DNA of 64,000 nucleotides from Microbulbifer hainanensis (GCF_014904735.1 NZ_JACZCR010000021.1:47935-111934), one strand, 5' to 3'. Counted from the stretch's first letter, positions 17,229 to 26,362 are shown. The notes: generated by a model from the letters alone, not told the origin. Translations and numbers: made by a program.

Positions 17229-18494
17229 CTACCCGGCACTCCCCGAGTCCAGGCCGGCAGGCTTGCGTAGCCGTTTGGTAAAAATGCGCTTCACGGTACC
17301 GAGTATCGACCGCAACTTTTCGGTGAAGTCCAGCTCGTGCCACCAGAAAGGGAAAAAGGAAAAACCGGAAAAGCTTGGCGTCGCGGCACCAAATAGACGC
17401 AGGGTGTGCAGTCGCGCCCAGAGGTTGCCACGCACGGCGATCAGGTCGGGTTGCGAGCGCGGCAACAGGCTCAGGTCATTGCCGCCGACGGTCAGGTAGC
17501 CGGCTGCCACCGCGCCGCGCAGGATGTCCAGTCCTCTCTGCGTACGTACCACGATCAGTGAGCTACCGCGTTCGTCTTCGCCTACCTCGCGATACCAGGG
17601 ATCGCCCACGGAAATATCGGCAAACTCACCGGTGTGATCCGGGCAGATGTAGCAGCGCCACTGCCGGTGCCGCTGCAAAAAGTGCCAGGACTCGGCGTAA
17701 CTCAGTTCGCGGCGCTCGGACGAATCCTTGTCACCCTGATATTCGACTGCCCATTTTCCGGGCCAGCCGTTGCCGCGATAGCGCAGGGAGCTGATCCGCT
17801 CAGGTGTACTGGCACCTTCCTGTGCTGCCAGTTTCAGTGAGGCGGCGGTATTGGGAACGCCCGCGCAGAAGAAGGCGATGGTGAGCCCCAGGTTTTCCCG
17901 CAGCCGCGATGAAAGTTTCTGTGCCGCGCGCGCGGCGGCTATGTCGCAGGGTTTGCCGATAAAAACGCAGGGGCCGGCGGCATCGGCAATCTGCGCGAGT
18001 TGTGCGCAGGGACTGGAAGGCGCATAGCGGGATCCGGTCGCCGCAAGGAGGCTGGCCCGGTCGCGACTGAAAACGGTGCGATTGCAGTACGGCTTATCGG
18101 GATCCGCAGCCGTATGTAATACGCCGTGCATGGCTCGTTCCTGCAGGCAGTAAAGTGCCAGCGCGGTGGCCGCTCCGCCGCTGGAAGCGGCAAAGCGGAT
18201 TTCGTCGTCGCACGCGTGTCCTTCGAGCACTTCATAGACCGGGCCCCAGGCATCGCGCATGGAGGTCGCCAGGCGCGCATCGCTGGTATCGTAATCGTGG
18301 TGTAACTGGATCCCGGGACAGGCACTGAAAGCGCGACCGGTGGTCTCTGGCGCATCGTCCCTGACTTGTGGGCGGTGGCCTTCGGTGGGGATATTGAGCA
18401 TCTTGAAACGCTGCGGCTCCAGCGCTGCGCAGACACCGCAACCGGTGCACAGGTGGCTGCGGCGGACATCCTCAATCGTTTTAATAATCTGCAT
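17229..18494 (-). CDS. FrhB-like (F420 hydrogenase beta subunit family) iron-sulfur protein
   Basis: About 421 residues from the ATG at 18494. An N-terminal ferredoxin-like motif CTGCGVC (Cys16, 19, 22, with a later CPG) is followed by an FrhB N-terminal domain and an FrhB C-terminal domain with the paired cysteines CYICPDHTGEFADISVGD. The family includes F420-reducing hydrogenase subunits, but in polysaccharide loci such proteins recur beside pyruvyl transferases and their reaction is unknown. Flavin plus [4Fe-4S] redox chemistry on a sugar or its decoration is a reasonable inference. A TTG at 18536 could add 14 residues, but no ribosome site supports it. Confidence 0.82.
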   Translation of the reverse strand: MQIIKTIEDVRRSHLCTGCGVCAALEPQRFKMLNIPTEGHRPQVRDDAPETTGRAFSACPGIQLHHDYDTSDARLATSMRDAWGPVYEVLEGHACDDEIRFAASSGGAATALALYCLQERAMHGVLHTAADPDKPYCNRTVFSRDRASLLAATGSRYAPSSPCAQLAQIADAAGPCVFIGKPCDIAAARAAQKLSSRLRENLGLTIAFFCAGVPNTAASLKLAAQEGASTPERISSLRYRGNGWPGKWAVEYQGDKDSSERRELSYAESWHFLQRHRQWRCYICPDHTGEFADISVGDPWYREVGEDERGSSLIVVRTQRGLDILRGAVAAGYLTVGGNDLSLLPRSQPDLIAVRGNLWARLHTLRLFGAATPSFSGFSFFPFWWHELDFTEKLRSILGTVKRIFTKRLRKPAGLDSGSAG

Positions 18495-18635
18495 GCCAAT
18501 CCGTATTTGATGCTGGAGATCGCTACCAATAATCAAACTGCTTTGGCGCTGGTCGATAAATCTTAGTTAGCGCTGGCATCCGTGGCCGTAAAAACTGCGA
18601 AGAAAGCCGCCTTTTTCGGCAGTAAATCTGAACAC

Positions 18636-19904
18636 TCAGTCTCCGATACAACTCATGGCTATCTGATCCATTTGCTCGCGGGCCTGGGCCATGACTGCGG
18701 GCAGGCTTTGGCGAAGTGACTGCTGCAGCGCGGAGCGCCGGCAGAAAGATTCGAACACACCGTCAACTAGTTCAGCGGTGTCTAGCGCGCGGGGATCGAA
18801 CACCTGTTGCTCCTGATCACAGCTTGCAAATACGCCGCGGGCCTTGTCGCTGTAGGAAATGGTTGCCGTGGGTACCGCGCTGGACAGCGCGGCAATGGTC
18901 GAGTGCATTCGCGTGCCGCAAAACCAGTCTAGCTGCGCTATGGCCCATTTGATTTCGGACTCGCTGTAGTGGTGGTCCAACAGTATGACGCGCTCCCGCT
19001 CTGTGGCGGTGAGTTTGGTCAACACGTGTTTGCTCGCCGCGAGATCGGACTCCTCGTGGTCTTCGGGTGCGTGTACATGGGGAACCAGCATTACACGGGC
19101 ATCGGATTTTCGCAGGATTCGCTGTAACAGCTGCTGTACAGCAGCGCGGTAGTCCGCGTTAAATCCGTAACGCGCCGTGGCAGCGTGGGGGTTGTTGTAG
19201 ATCAGGCCGCTGACGTTGAGCCCGGCCCAGGGAGTGTCGCGTTCAGTCAGCAGTGTTTGCAGGGCGCTACTGTCGTCTTCCGCGGGGCGCAGCGCCGGCA
19301 GCAGGAAGGCGACATCCACGCCACACTTGTGGCGCTTTCGATCGATATCCCCGCCGAGCAAATCCGCCAGCAGTTCAAAACTGTGCCGATCTCGAGCCCA
19401 GGCAGCATGGCAACAACGCACAATGTCCCTTGCAATGGCGCGCCGGCGCGTTGAACGAAAAGGCCCGTATGTTTGCGGCAGTAATATAAGTGGTCTCTGT
19501 TGCTGCAGCACAAGTTGCTTGGGGCGGCAAATCAACTCAAATCGCTTGTCGCCGTACAAGTCGGTAAAACTGTCACCCCCGCTGATATCAAGCACGGCGC
19601 GAGCGCGCTTGATGACCTCGATACCGGGGTTTTTCAGTCCCGGTAGCAGCGTGCTCAAGCGCATGTGGGCCAGGCTTTCGCGCCGGTAAAAACGCCGTGA
19701 GTTGCTGAGTCCGCACAGGTGGTATTCGAAGCGCTGTTGCTCCAGATCGAGTTGATGCCGGCGCACACCGCGACCGTTGTCGAAAATCCAGAACTCAGAC
19801 TCTGGCAGTCGCTTGGAAATACCGAACAATACCGAGCGAGACAGGGCATTGACGCCCAGGTTGCCGGTATCCGGGGCGGCTCCGAGCAGTGCGATCCGGG
19901 TCAT
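18636..19904 (-). CDS. Polysaccharide pyruvyl transferase family protein
   Basis: A 422-residue GT-B-like enzyme of the PssM/CsaB/WcaK family. The N-terminus ALLGAAPDTGNLGVNAL matches the family's GN.GD/GA loop. SGGDSF (about 110-115) and LLPQTYGPF (about 141-149) are hallmark motifs, and a later CGTRMHSTI supplies the conserved R.H pair. These enzymes transfer enolpyruvate from PEP to make ketal-pyruvylated sugars, adding negative charge to exopolysaccharide. It is the first gene of the leftward operon (then FrhB, Wzy, two GT2). It is divergent from wzx across a 546-bp gap. Confidence 0.88.
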   Translation of the reverse strand: MTRIALLGAAPDTGNLGVNALSRSVLFGISKRLPESEFWIFDNGRGVRRHQLDLEQQRFEYHLCGLSNSRRFYRRESLAHMRLSTLLPGLKNPGIEVIKRARAVLDISGGDSFTDLYGDKRFELICRPKQLVLQQQRPLILLPQTYGPFRSTRRRAIARDIVRCCHAAWARDRHSFELLADLLGGDIDRKRHKCGVDVAFLLPALRPAEDDSSALQTLLTERDTPWAGLNVSGLIYNNPHAATARYGFNADYRAAVQQLLQRILRKSDARVMLVPHVHAPEDHEESDLAASKHVLTKLTATERERVILLDHHYSESEIKWAIAQLDWFCGTRMHSTIAALSSAVPTATISYSDKARGVFASCDQEQQVFDPRALDTAELVDGVFESFCRRSALQQSLRQSLPAVMAQAREQMDQIAMSCIGD

Positions 19905-20450
19905 AGGTCGCTTACCTTTTTGGGTGTAGAAACGGGGGAGCTGATGCGTTTTCGGACAGCCTGCGTGGAGGAACCCAGCGCCCGATTCTCAGCAGCGGAA
20001 AGACTCTTAGAGTGCATCGGACTATCTCTATTCCTGCTGAAACTGTAAAAACGAAATGAGGGTATTCCTTGCAATGATTACGCCGCAAAACTGCAGTCTT
20101 TATTGGCCCGACTTCAATCGACAAGATCCAGCGGGCAGGAAAACTATAGCTAAACTGTGTTGGTCCGCTCTCTGAATGACGGTCAATGCTGCAGGTTTTT
20201 CCCACAAATTTTGGAGTGACCGGGTGCCGTATCACGTAAAGAAAAAATGTGACTTTTGGTTGGCAACAATCAGTGAAGCTGATTCCTGAAAATAGAAAAA
20301 TTTAAAACATAATGCTTAAGGGTGAATTTTAACGTTTGAAATTTAATGCCGTTTTTACCGCCAGTCACTGTTTCGTACTTATTTCGCGCTGGTCGGTAAA
20401 GTTTTCGAGTAGATTTTTACGACTGTGATGTCAGTAGTAGGAGTGCTTTT
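19905..20450. promoter_or_regulatory. Long AT-rich divergent intergenic region (pyruvyl transferase / flippase)
   Basis: This 546-bp gap is visibly more AT-rich than its surroundings, especially 20230-20440. It must hold the promoters for the leftward five-gene operon and for wzx-amide ligase. I see a 6-bp inverted repeat AATCAG / CTGATT (20268-20284) and many A/T tracts, but no convincing -35/-10 pair or known operator. No open frame in it looks coding. Confidence 0.5.
20439..20443 (+). promoter_or_regulatory. Ribosome site supporting a TTG start for the flippase
   Basis: AGGAG at 20439-20443 stands 7 bases before the TTG at 20451. The first ATG in frame (20472) has no comparable site, so TTG is preferred. 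Confidence 0.6.
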
Positions 20451-21947
20451 TTGTCTATCCGTCTGAGTATCATGAAAGGCGCGTCAGTGCTCACGGTCAG
20501 CCAGGCCGTTGTTGCCGCCAGTACGTTTTTTCGCAATGTCATCATCGCCAGGCATATCGACACTGAACAATATGGTATTGCCACTACCTTTGCCCTCACC
20601 GTTTCATTGGTGGAAATGACGAGCAACCTGGCGCTGGATCGCGTGTTAGTGCAGGATTCGGAAGGTGATGGTGACGACATGCTGGGGTCGGCGCACCTGT
20701 TGCAGTTTATCAAGGGCCTGTTGATTGCCGCCGTTCTGTTTCTAATCGCCACACCGGTGGCAACCATCTTTGGTCTTCCCCACCTGATCGGTGCGTTTCA
20801 ACTGCTGGCAGTGGTTCCAGCACTGCAGGGCCTGATGCACTTTGATTTCGTGGTGCGCCAGCGACAGATGGAATTCTTTCCCACGGCGTTGTATGACGCG
20901 CTGCCACAAATCCTGACGCTTGCAATCGCCTTTGTTGCTGCCCGTGTATTCGATGACTATCGCGTAATGCTGGCAGTGATCATCGTGCAGTCTGCGCTCT
21001 ACGTGTTGATTTCTCACCTACTGGCACGACGGGCGTATCGCTGGACAATGAACTGGAGGCTGGCGCGTCGCAAGCTGGAGTTTGGCTGGCCACTGCTGGT
21101 CAATGGCTTTTTGATGTTCGGTATCTTTCAGGGTGACCGCGTCATCATCGGCACCCAGTACGACATGCATACGCTCGGCTGGTACAGCGTCGCCTTCTCC
21201 CTGTGCATGTTGCCGACGCTGATTTTCGCCAAGATGAGTGGTTATCTGCTGATGCCGATACTGTCGCGCAATCGGGAACAGGGCCCTGTCTATGCGCAGT
21301 GTTGTGATTTCACCCTCATCGCGTGCTTTTGCTTTGCCCTATTCATGGTCACCTTTTTTGCCGTAGCCGGCACCGCATTGATTCACCTGAGCTTTGGTGA
21401 GCAGTATCTGGATGCAGCCAGTGTGATGTTGTGGCTTGCCATCATGCAGGCACTGCGCATCGTTCGCATCGCCCCCTCGGTAATTGCCAACAGTCAGGCG
21501 CGCACCAAAAATGCAATGTATGCCAATATTTTCCGGTGCACGGCACTGCTATTGGCTATGGGGCTCGCCCTACGCGGCCAGCCCGTCGCCTGGATCGCTG
21601 CCAGCGGAATCGTCGGCGAATGCCTGGCATTGTGCGTCTCTGTCTATCTGGTAGAGCTTGGAAGTCACAAGAAAAAATTTGTCGAAAAACTGGCGCAGCT
21701 TGCCATCTGCGCGGGTGCCCTGGTCACTATGGTTGTATTCCTGGCTGATGGTCTTGGGCCAGCAGCCACCATTGTCGGAAACCTGGTAACGGTACTGACG
21801 GGGGCCGCCGTGGCCGCGTTGGCCGCGGTGCTACTCGGGCTTTCGCAGCGTGCAGTAAGGGCCGAGGGCCTGCGCCTGTGGCGTTTTGCCCGCGGGTCCT
21901 CGTCTGTATCACGTCGCCCGCTGGCAATCGAAAAGCAGAACTCCTGA
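20451..21947 (+). CDS. Wzx-type polysaccharide flippase (MOP superfamily)
   Basis: A 498-residue protein with about 12-14 transmembrane helices and the N-terminal pattern of the polysaccharide transporter family (KGASVLTVSQAVVAASTFFRNVIIARHIDTEQYGIAT). The D.YG pair near the second helix is typical. It should flip undecaprenyl-pyrophosphate-linked repeat units to the periplasm for the Wzy-like polymerase encoded on the opposite strand. Starts with TTG (see ribosome site). Followed after 13 bp by the asparagine-synthase-like gene in a two-gene operon. The last 35 residues are polar and cytoplasmic. Confidence 0.88.
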   Translation: MSIRLSIMKGASVLTVSQAVVAASTFFRNVIIARHIDTEQYGIATTFALTVSLVEMTSNLALDRVLVQDSEGDGDDMLGSAHLLQFIKGLLIAAVLFLIATPVATIFGLPHLIGAFQLLAVVPALQGLMHFDFVVRQRQMEFFPTALYDALPQILTLAIAFVAARVFDDYRVMLAVIIVQSALYVLISHLLARRAYRWTMNWRLARRKLEFGWPLLVNGFLMFGIFQGDRVIIGTQYDMHTLGWYSVAFSLCMLPTLIFAKMSGYLLMPILSRNREQGPVYAQCCDFTLIACFCFALFMVTFFAVAGTALIHLSFGEQYLDAASVMLWLAIMQALRIVRIAPSVIANSQARTKNAMYANIFRCTALLLAMGLALRGQPVAWIAASGIVGECLALCVSVYLVELGSHKKKFVEKLAQLAICAGALVTMVVFLADGLGPAATIVGNLVTVLTGAAVAALAAVLLGLSQRAVRAEGLRLWRFARGSSSVSRRPLAIEKQNS

Positions 21948-21960
21948 GGAAGAGAGGCCA

Positions 21961-23466
21961 ATGGATTACCACAAGCAATTTATCCTTGCCCGTCAGCCAC
22001 TGGACTTGCCGGGCTGGCGCCAGATAGGCTGTCGCGATTGGTGGCTGTCACTCGCCGGCAATGTACCGCTGGTGACACTGCGCGATACCGCAGGCGCTGA
22101 ACTCGGCTATCTGGTCGGTTGGGTCATTTTTCGCGGTCGCCTTTTGGCGGATGGCGACAGCATCACGTCCCGGCAGCAGACCGATGGCATGATCGACGAG
22201 TACGACGAGCTGGGCGGACGCTTCGTTTACTTTGTCACGCACGGTAGTGAACTGGCGGTGCTCACGGATGCAGCCGCGCTAATGCCGGTAGTCTACAACG
22301 CCGACCAGCAGTTGCTTGCCTCGACGCCCAGTATTATGTCGCTATTGGAACCGCAACAGTGGGACGAGTCGGTGAAGCGAACGTTCCTCGGTGGTAAGGG
22401 TGAAGTCTGGTATCCGTTCGGGGTGACCCCCTATGTCGGCGTCCGGCGACTGCTGCCGAATCACCGGCTGGATCTCGGCAGCTGGAATGCAGAACGGCTC
22501 TTTCCTCTTGCCGCTGGTCCGGGCCTGCGCGGTGATGCCAGCTGCAATGTCGAGGAAGCAGTTGCGCGGATCGCCAAACTTTTAAATGACAACCTGTATG
22601 CCCTGGTGAACCAGGGTCACGATGTGATCCATCTTACCGGTGGATTTGATTCGCGCATGGTACTCGCGGCGGCCAGCAATATACGCAACCGCGTACAGTT
22701 GCAGACCGTCAAACTGGATGGTGATCCCAACCGCCTCGATTGTCATATCGCCAGCAAGCTCGCCCGTCGGTTTTCCCTGCGGCATAGACTGATTCCATTC
22801 GTGCGACCGACGGTGGAGGAAGTGGAAGCCTGGCTACAGCGCAGTGGCTATTGCGTGGAGGATGTTGTGACCACGATGTGTGCCACTGCCCGCGTCCACG
22901 ACCAGAAGCGCCATGAAATTACCGGCACCTGTGGCGAGGCGCTGCGCGCACCCTATTGGTACGCCGGCGATGAACATTGCGAGGACCTGACAATTGTCGA
23001 ACTGCTACAGCGTTTTGAGATAGTGGTAAACGATGAGACCAAACGGTTGTGTAAAGGCTGGCTCGATGGCCTGCCAGCGGGGATGAGCGTCGGCAACCTG
23101 CTCGATCTCGCCTACGTGGAACTGCGGGTTGCCTGCTGGGCGGGGCCAAGTCTGTACGGGCATGACATCCTACTGCCGTCAATCAGCCCCTTTAGTAGCG
23201 GCGCCTACTACAAAACCATTCTTTCGGTGCCGGAGCCCCAGCGCATTAATAATAACCTCGCCCGTATGCTGGTCAGTAACCTTTGGCCCGAGCTGCTGCC
23301 CATACCGGTCAATCGCGCGCAGGGTCTCGATAAACTGCGGTTTATTCGCCAGGAAATCCGCCGCACCATTCCCATCGAAATTCGCGATCGGATAAAGCGT
23401 CTGCTCCAGTCCCTGCGTGTGGAGGGCAGTCCGCTGGAAAAATACCAGTCGAAGAGCCGGGGATAG
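21961..23466 (+). CDS. Asparagine-synthase-like amide ligase without glutaminase cysteine
   Basis: A 501-residue protein. Residues 220-240 contain the PP-loop of asparagine synthetase-type ATP pyrophosphatases as LTGGFDSR (225-232; canonical SGGxDS). The first 190 residues align in position with the class II glutamine amidotransferase domain, but the mature N-terminus is Asp-Tyr, not the catalytic Cys, so glutamine hydrolysis is unlikely. Such enzymes adenylate a carboxylate and form an amide from ammonia or another amine. In surface-glycan loci they amidate uronic acids; here the amine could also be NRPS-derived, which is speculation. Start at ATG 21961 with a GAGGAAGAGAGG ribosome region. 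Confidence 0.82.
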   Translation: MDYHKQFILARQPLDLPGWRQIGCRDWWLSLAGNVPLVTLRDTAGAELGYLVGWVIFRGRLLADGDSITSRQQTDGMIDEYDELGGRFVYFVTHGSELAVLTDAAALMPVVYNADQQLLASTPSIMSLLEPQQWDESVKRTFLGGKGEVWYPFGVTPYVGVRRLLPNHRLDLGSWNAERLFPLAAGPGLRGDASCNVEEAVARIAKLLNDNLYALVNQGHDVIHLTGGFDSRMVLAAASNIRNRVQLQTVKLDGDPNRLDCHIASKLARRFSLRHRLIPFVRPTVEEVEAWLQRSGYCVEDVVTTMCATARVHDQKRHEITGTCGEALRAPYWYAGDEHCEDLTIVELLQRFEIVVNDETKRLCKGWLDGLPAGMSVGNLLDLAYVELRVACWAGPSLYGHDILLPSISPFSSGAYYKTILSVPEPQRINNNLARMLVSNLWPELLPIPVNRAQGLDKLRFIRQEIRRTIPIEIRDRIKRLLQSLRVEGSPLEKYQSKSRG

Positions 23467-23483
23467 GGCGGCCGCCTATCCCC
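23459..23483. terminator. Strong hairpin after the amide ligase gene
   Basis: GGGGATAGG and CCTATCCCC are perfect 9-bp arms around a 7-base GC loop, overlapping the stop codon at 23464-23466. It lies between convergent genes and lacks a T tract, so termination or 3'-end stabilisation is plausible but unproven. Confidence 0.5.
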
Positions 23484-23506
23484 GTCACCGTCCCGTCAGT
23501 GTGCCG

Positions 23507-25033
23507 TCAGTGTGCCAGCGTTGCGCAATCGCTGCCGTCTTCGCAGTGCACGGACACCGGTGTTGTCGCCGGCGCGGGCTTGAGAAAGATCTCCTGTATC
23601 GGTCCCGCGGTCGGTGTGGCAATCTCGCTGCGCCTTACCGGCGCGCGCAGAAATCCGTTGGGATCCACCTGGCCGAGAAAGGTCTCTGGCAACTCGGCTT
23701 TATTGACCAGCTGGCGGGCCAATGACTGCGGTGCCAGGGTCAGGTCGAGCAGGGACCTTTCCGGGAAAGACAGGTCATTTTTTACGGTGAAGAAAGTTCC
23801 GTCCTCCAGCAGGGTCGGGCTGCCGCCGCAGCCAAGATAATCGTCGACCATCACCTTGGACGATCCGCTGCTCGAGCGCGCATGCCAGCGGTCTCCCATA
23901 CGCAGCGACCAGAAAAAATTATCGCGCTCGAGGGCCTTCTCCGGAATCATTACCGCGCCGGCAAAAATATTGTTGTAGAGCTCCAGGCCGGAGCCGTCGT
24001 AGCCATCGGCAACATTGTGCACATTGATGGCGACGTTGTAGCGATAGCGCGCGTCATTGGCGACACCATGGCAGGGGCCGGGGCGCTTTTTGGCAAAGAA
24101 GAAATTATTGCGCAGGACGATGTTCTCACCCAGGTTATAGATGCGCAGGGCATTGTTGTTGGAAGTGTCGTAGAGCGCATTGCTCTCGAAAAGAATATTC
24201 TTATAGGCCTTGACGTCGTCGACGGAGTCTCCGGCGTAGAGCATCATGCCCGAAGAGCTGCCAATGCCGTGCATCAGGTTGCCGCGCACCACCAGGTCAT
24301 TACTGCTAATGGCAATAATACTCTGGTGTGGCTTGTCGACCGCCAGCGGGTCCTGCGGGTAGCGGGTGTAATCCGCACCGGTTATATGGTTGTACTCGAT
24401 CAGGCCATTTTTGCTGCCACTCATATACATGATGCCCGATGCGCCTTTCACGGTAATGAAATTGTGCCGCACGGAAACATCGACGGAATTGCGGATCAGC
24501 ACGCCGCGAAAAACCTCATACAGCCGGTTGTTTTCCACCAGTACATCTGCGCTCCTTTTCAGGTCGATCCCGTAGACACCGGAGTCCGGCCCACGCGCCC
24601 AGTGATCCGAGTGCAGCTCACTGTTCAGCAGGCGGAACTTGTGCGCGTTGGTGAGCGTCACCAGGCGCATACGCTTGTCGCTGAAAATTTCGAAGCCGTC
24701 GAAAATCAGTTGTGCATCGGCCGGTTTGGCATAGTTCAGTTCGATGCCACCGAGCCTTGGCCGCTCCCCGGGTGCGGCCTTGAAGTGGAGGTAACCCTGC
24801 CACCGCGAGGGACGACGCTCGATAAAGGCCGGGTAGTTGCCGCTGTGGACATAGACGGTCGCCGGCCCCTGCAATACTTCGCGGGCATGCGTCAGTGTGG
24901 CCCAGGGGGCCTTCTGGGTGCCCGGGTTGCGGTCACTGCCGCGGTTGGCATCCACATAGTAGGCGGCGCTGGCTGCGCCGCTGAGTAGCAGTGCGGTAAG
25001 CAGGAGTCCGAACCGGAATAGGGCGTGTTTCAT
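23507..25033 (-). CDS. Secreted right-handed parallel beta-helix protein
   Basis: A 508-residue protein with a Sec signal peptide (cleavage after GAASA, about residue 23), then YYVDANRGSDRNPGTQKAPWATLTHA, the DUF1565-like N-cap common in pectate-lyase-fold proteins. About 300 residues of short turn repeats follow (VLVENNRLYEV, VSVRHNFITVKG, LVVRGNLMHGI and similar), the rungs of a parallel beta-helix as in polysaccharide lyases and C5-epimerases. The C-terminal 100 residues are a Pro-rich tail. In this locus it probably acts on the exported polymer in the periplasm or outside. Catalytic residues cannot be assigned by eye. Located 30 bp downstream of the PPTase gene, same strand. Confidence 0.83.
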   Translation of the reverse strand: MKHALFRFGLLLTALLLSGAASAAYYVDANRGSDRNPGTQKAPWATLTHAREVLQGPATVYVHSGNYPAFIERRPSRWQGYLHFKAAPGERPRLGGIELNYAKPADAQLIFDGFEIFSDKRMRLVTLTNAHKFRLLNSELHSDHWARGPDSGVYGIDLKRSADVLVENNRLYEVFRGVLIRNSVDVSVRHNFITVKGASGIMYMSGSKNGLIEYNHITGADYTRYPQDPLAVDKPHQSIIAISSNDLVVRGNLMHGIGSSSGMMLYAGDSVDDVKAYKNILFESNALYDTSNNNALRIYNLGENIVLRNNFFFAKKRPGPCHGVANDARYRYNVAINVHNVADGYDGSGLELYNNIFAGAVMIPEKALERDNFFWSLRMGDRWHARSSSGSSKVMVDDYLGCGGSPTLLEDGTFFTVKNDLSFPERSLLDLTLAPQSLARQLVNKAELPETFLGQVDPNGFLRAPVRRSEIATPTAGPIQEIFLKPAPATTPVSVHCEDGSDCATLAH

Positions 25034-25063
25034 CGGAGATTACCTTTTGGTTTTTGCCTGGAG

Positions 25064-25744
25064 TCAGCTGCGCGGCGTGGCCAGGTGGCATATGCAGAGA
25101 CCTTCGGTTCCGGGCAGCGACAGGCGCAGTAGGTGGGCGCGTGGCAGGCGCGGCCGGCAGTAGCCGCTCGGCCGGCCGCCGTCGAGTGCGAGTTCGATAC
25201 TGCGCGGATTCAGGCGGATACCGAGACCGGTGAGCTTCATCAGCGCTTCCTTGGCGGTCCAGTACTCGAAGAAACGCCGCGGCGCCTCGGTTTCTTCACA
25301 GGCGCCTAGTGCGTCGCATTCCCTCGGCGTGAATACTTTCCGGCACAGTGCGTCGTGCGGTACTGCGTGATCCACCAGCTCGATATCGATACCCACCGGG
25401 CGCGACCGGGAGATGGCGCAGACGGCGAGGTGGCCACTGTGTGACAGATTGAAATACAGAGGGTTGTTATCCAGTGCCGGCTTCTGCCCCGGTGCGCCGA
25501 CAATCGGTACCCGCTGCGGTGGCGTCTTCAGGTGCCAGCTGAGCAGCCGGCGCAGGTAACCGCGTCCGCGCAGGTAGTAGTCGCGGTCGCGGGCGTAATG
25601 AAAGCGATCGGCGCGTTGCCGCTCGGCGTCGTTGACGCAGCTCAGGGCATCGTCGATGGAAATTCCGCTGTCGTCGTGCAGCGTGTAGGTGTAGACGGAG
25701 ATGTCGCTGCTGAAAACATGCAGTGCTGCGCTGGTGGAGTTCAT
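25064..25744 (-). CDS. Sfp-type 4'-phosphopantetheinyl transferase
   Basis: About 226 residues with all hallmark motifs: NLSHSG (99-104), VGIDIE (117-122; Asp120 and Glu122 bind Mg2+) and WTAKEALMK (162-170; Glu and Lys conserved). It transfers phosphopantetheine from CoA to carrier-protein serines; the obvious clients are Ser567 and Ser1634 of the NRPS 11 kb away in the same locus. Start chosen at ATG 25744, which gives the usual family length; an ATG at 25819 would add 25 residues and neither has a strong ribosome site. It forms a two-gene minus-strand unit with the beta-helix gene. Confidence 0.9.
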   Translation of the reverse strand: MNSTSAALHVFSSDISVYTYTLHDDSGISIDDALSCVNDAERQRADRFHYARDRDYYLRGRGYLRRLLSWHLKTPPQRVPIVGAPGQKPALDNNPLYFNLSHSGHLAVCAISRSRPVGIDIELVDHAVPHDALCRKVFTPRECDALGACEETEAPRRFFEYWTAKEALMKLTGLGIRLNPRSIELALDGGRPSGYCRPRLPRAHLLRLSLPGTEGLCICHLATPRS

Positions 25745-25987
25745 TGTGCTGCCATTTTTATGGGCCTTATCCGGTGTATCGGCGATCTCGCGCTGGTGCG
25801 CATTGCCGCTTTGCCGCATAGTTATAGTCAATCCCGACCGCGCTCTGTGGCGACTGGCGGGAGGAGCCGCGCAAAGGCTCGCGATTGCTGTTAGCCCCTT
25901 CGGCTGCGGCGATTTATTCAGTAGTACGGAAAGCTCAAAAACCCCGGTTTTTAGGTCAGGACGCGCAGGGAGCAGACAGGGAGTAGT

Positions 25988-26362
25988 ATGAAAAGGTGGT
26001 TTGGCAGCGGCTCACAGTGGTTCAGTGTGACGGCGTTGCGCGCGGTATTTTTTGCCCTGTTGATGTTGTGCGTTTACGTCGGCCTGCGTGAGAGACCGGT
26101 ACCGGAGATTTTTCGTCATTTTGACTGGGTGCTGCACTGGGGGGCCTTCTTCTGCCTTGCCTTGCTCAGTTTCCTGGTCTTCCCACCCCGTACCTGGATT
26201 CTGGCAATACCGCTGCTGCTGATCGCCGGTGGCGGTATTGAATTATTGCAGGGCGCTTTCCTTCCCGATCGCACCGCTTCCTGGAGCGATTTTTCCGCAG
26301 ATACCCTCGGCGTATTTTTCGGGGTCGCCGCCGGTGCACTGTTGCGTGTTTACCGGCGATAA
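25988..26362 (+). CDS. VanZ-like membrane protein
   Basis: A 124-residue protein with four hydrophobic helices and the VanZ-family pattern: FRHFDWVLHWGAFFCLALL, where Asp and His lie at the start of helix 2, and GGGIELLQGAFLPDRTASWSDFSADTLGV, which carries the conserved E..Q...R..S..D..AN-like motif. VanZ-like proteins are frequent in capsule and exopolysaccharide loci; their biochemical role is not settled. Ribosome site GGGAG is about 6 bases upstream of the ATG. Precedes the initiating glycosyltransferase, with a CRP-like site in the gap between them. Confidence 0.85.
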   Translation: MKRWFGSGSQWFSVTALRAVFFALLMLCVYVGLRERPVPEIFRHFDWVLHWGAFFCLALLSFLVFPPRTWILAIPLLLIAGGGIELLQGAFLPDRTASWSDFSADTLGVFFGVAAGALLRVYRR

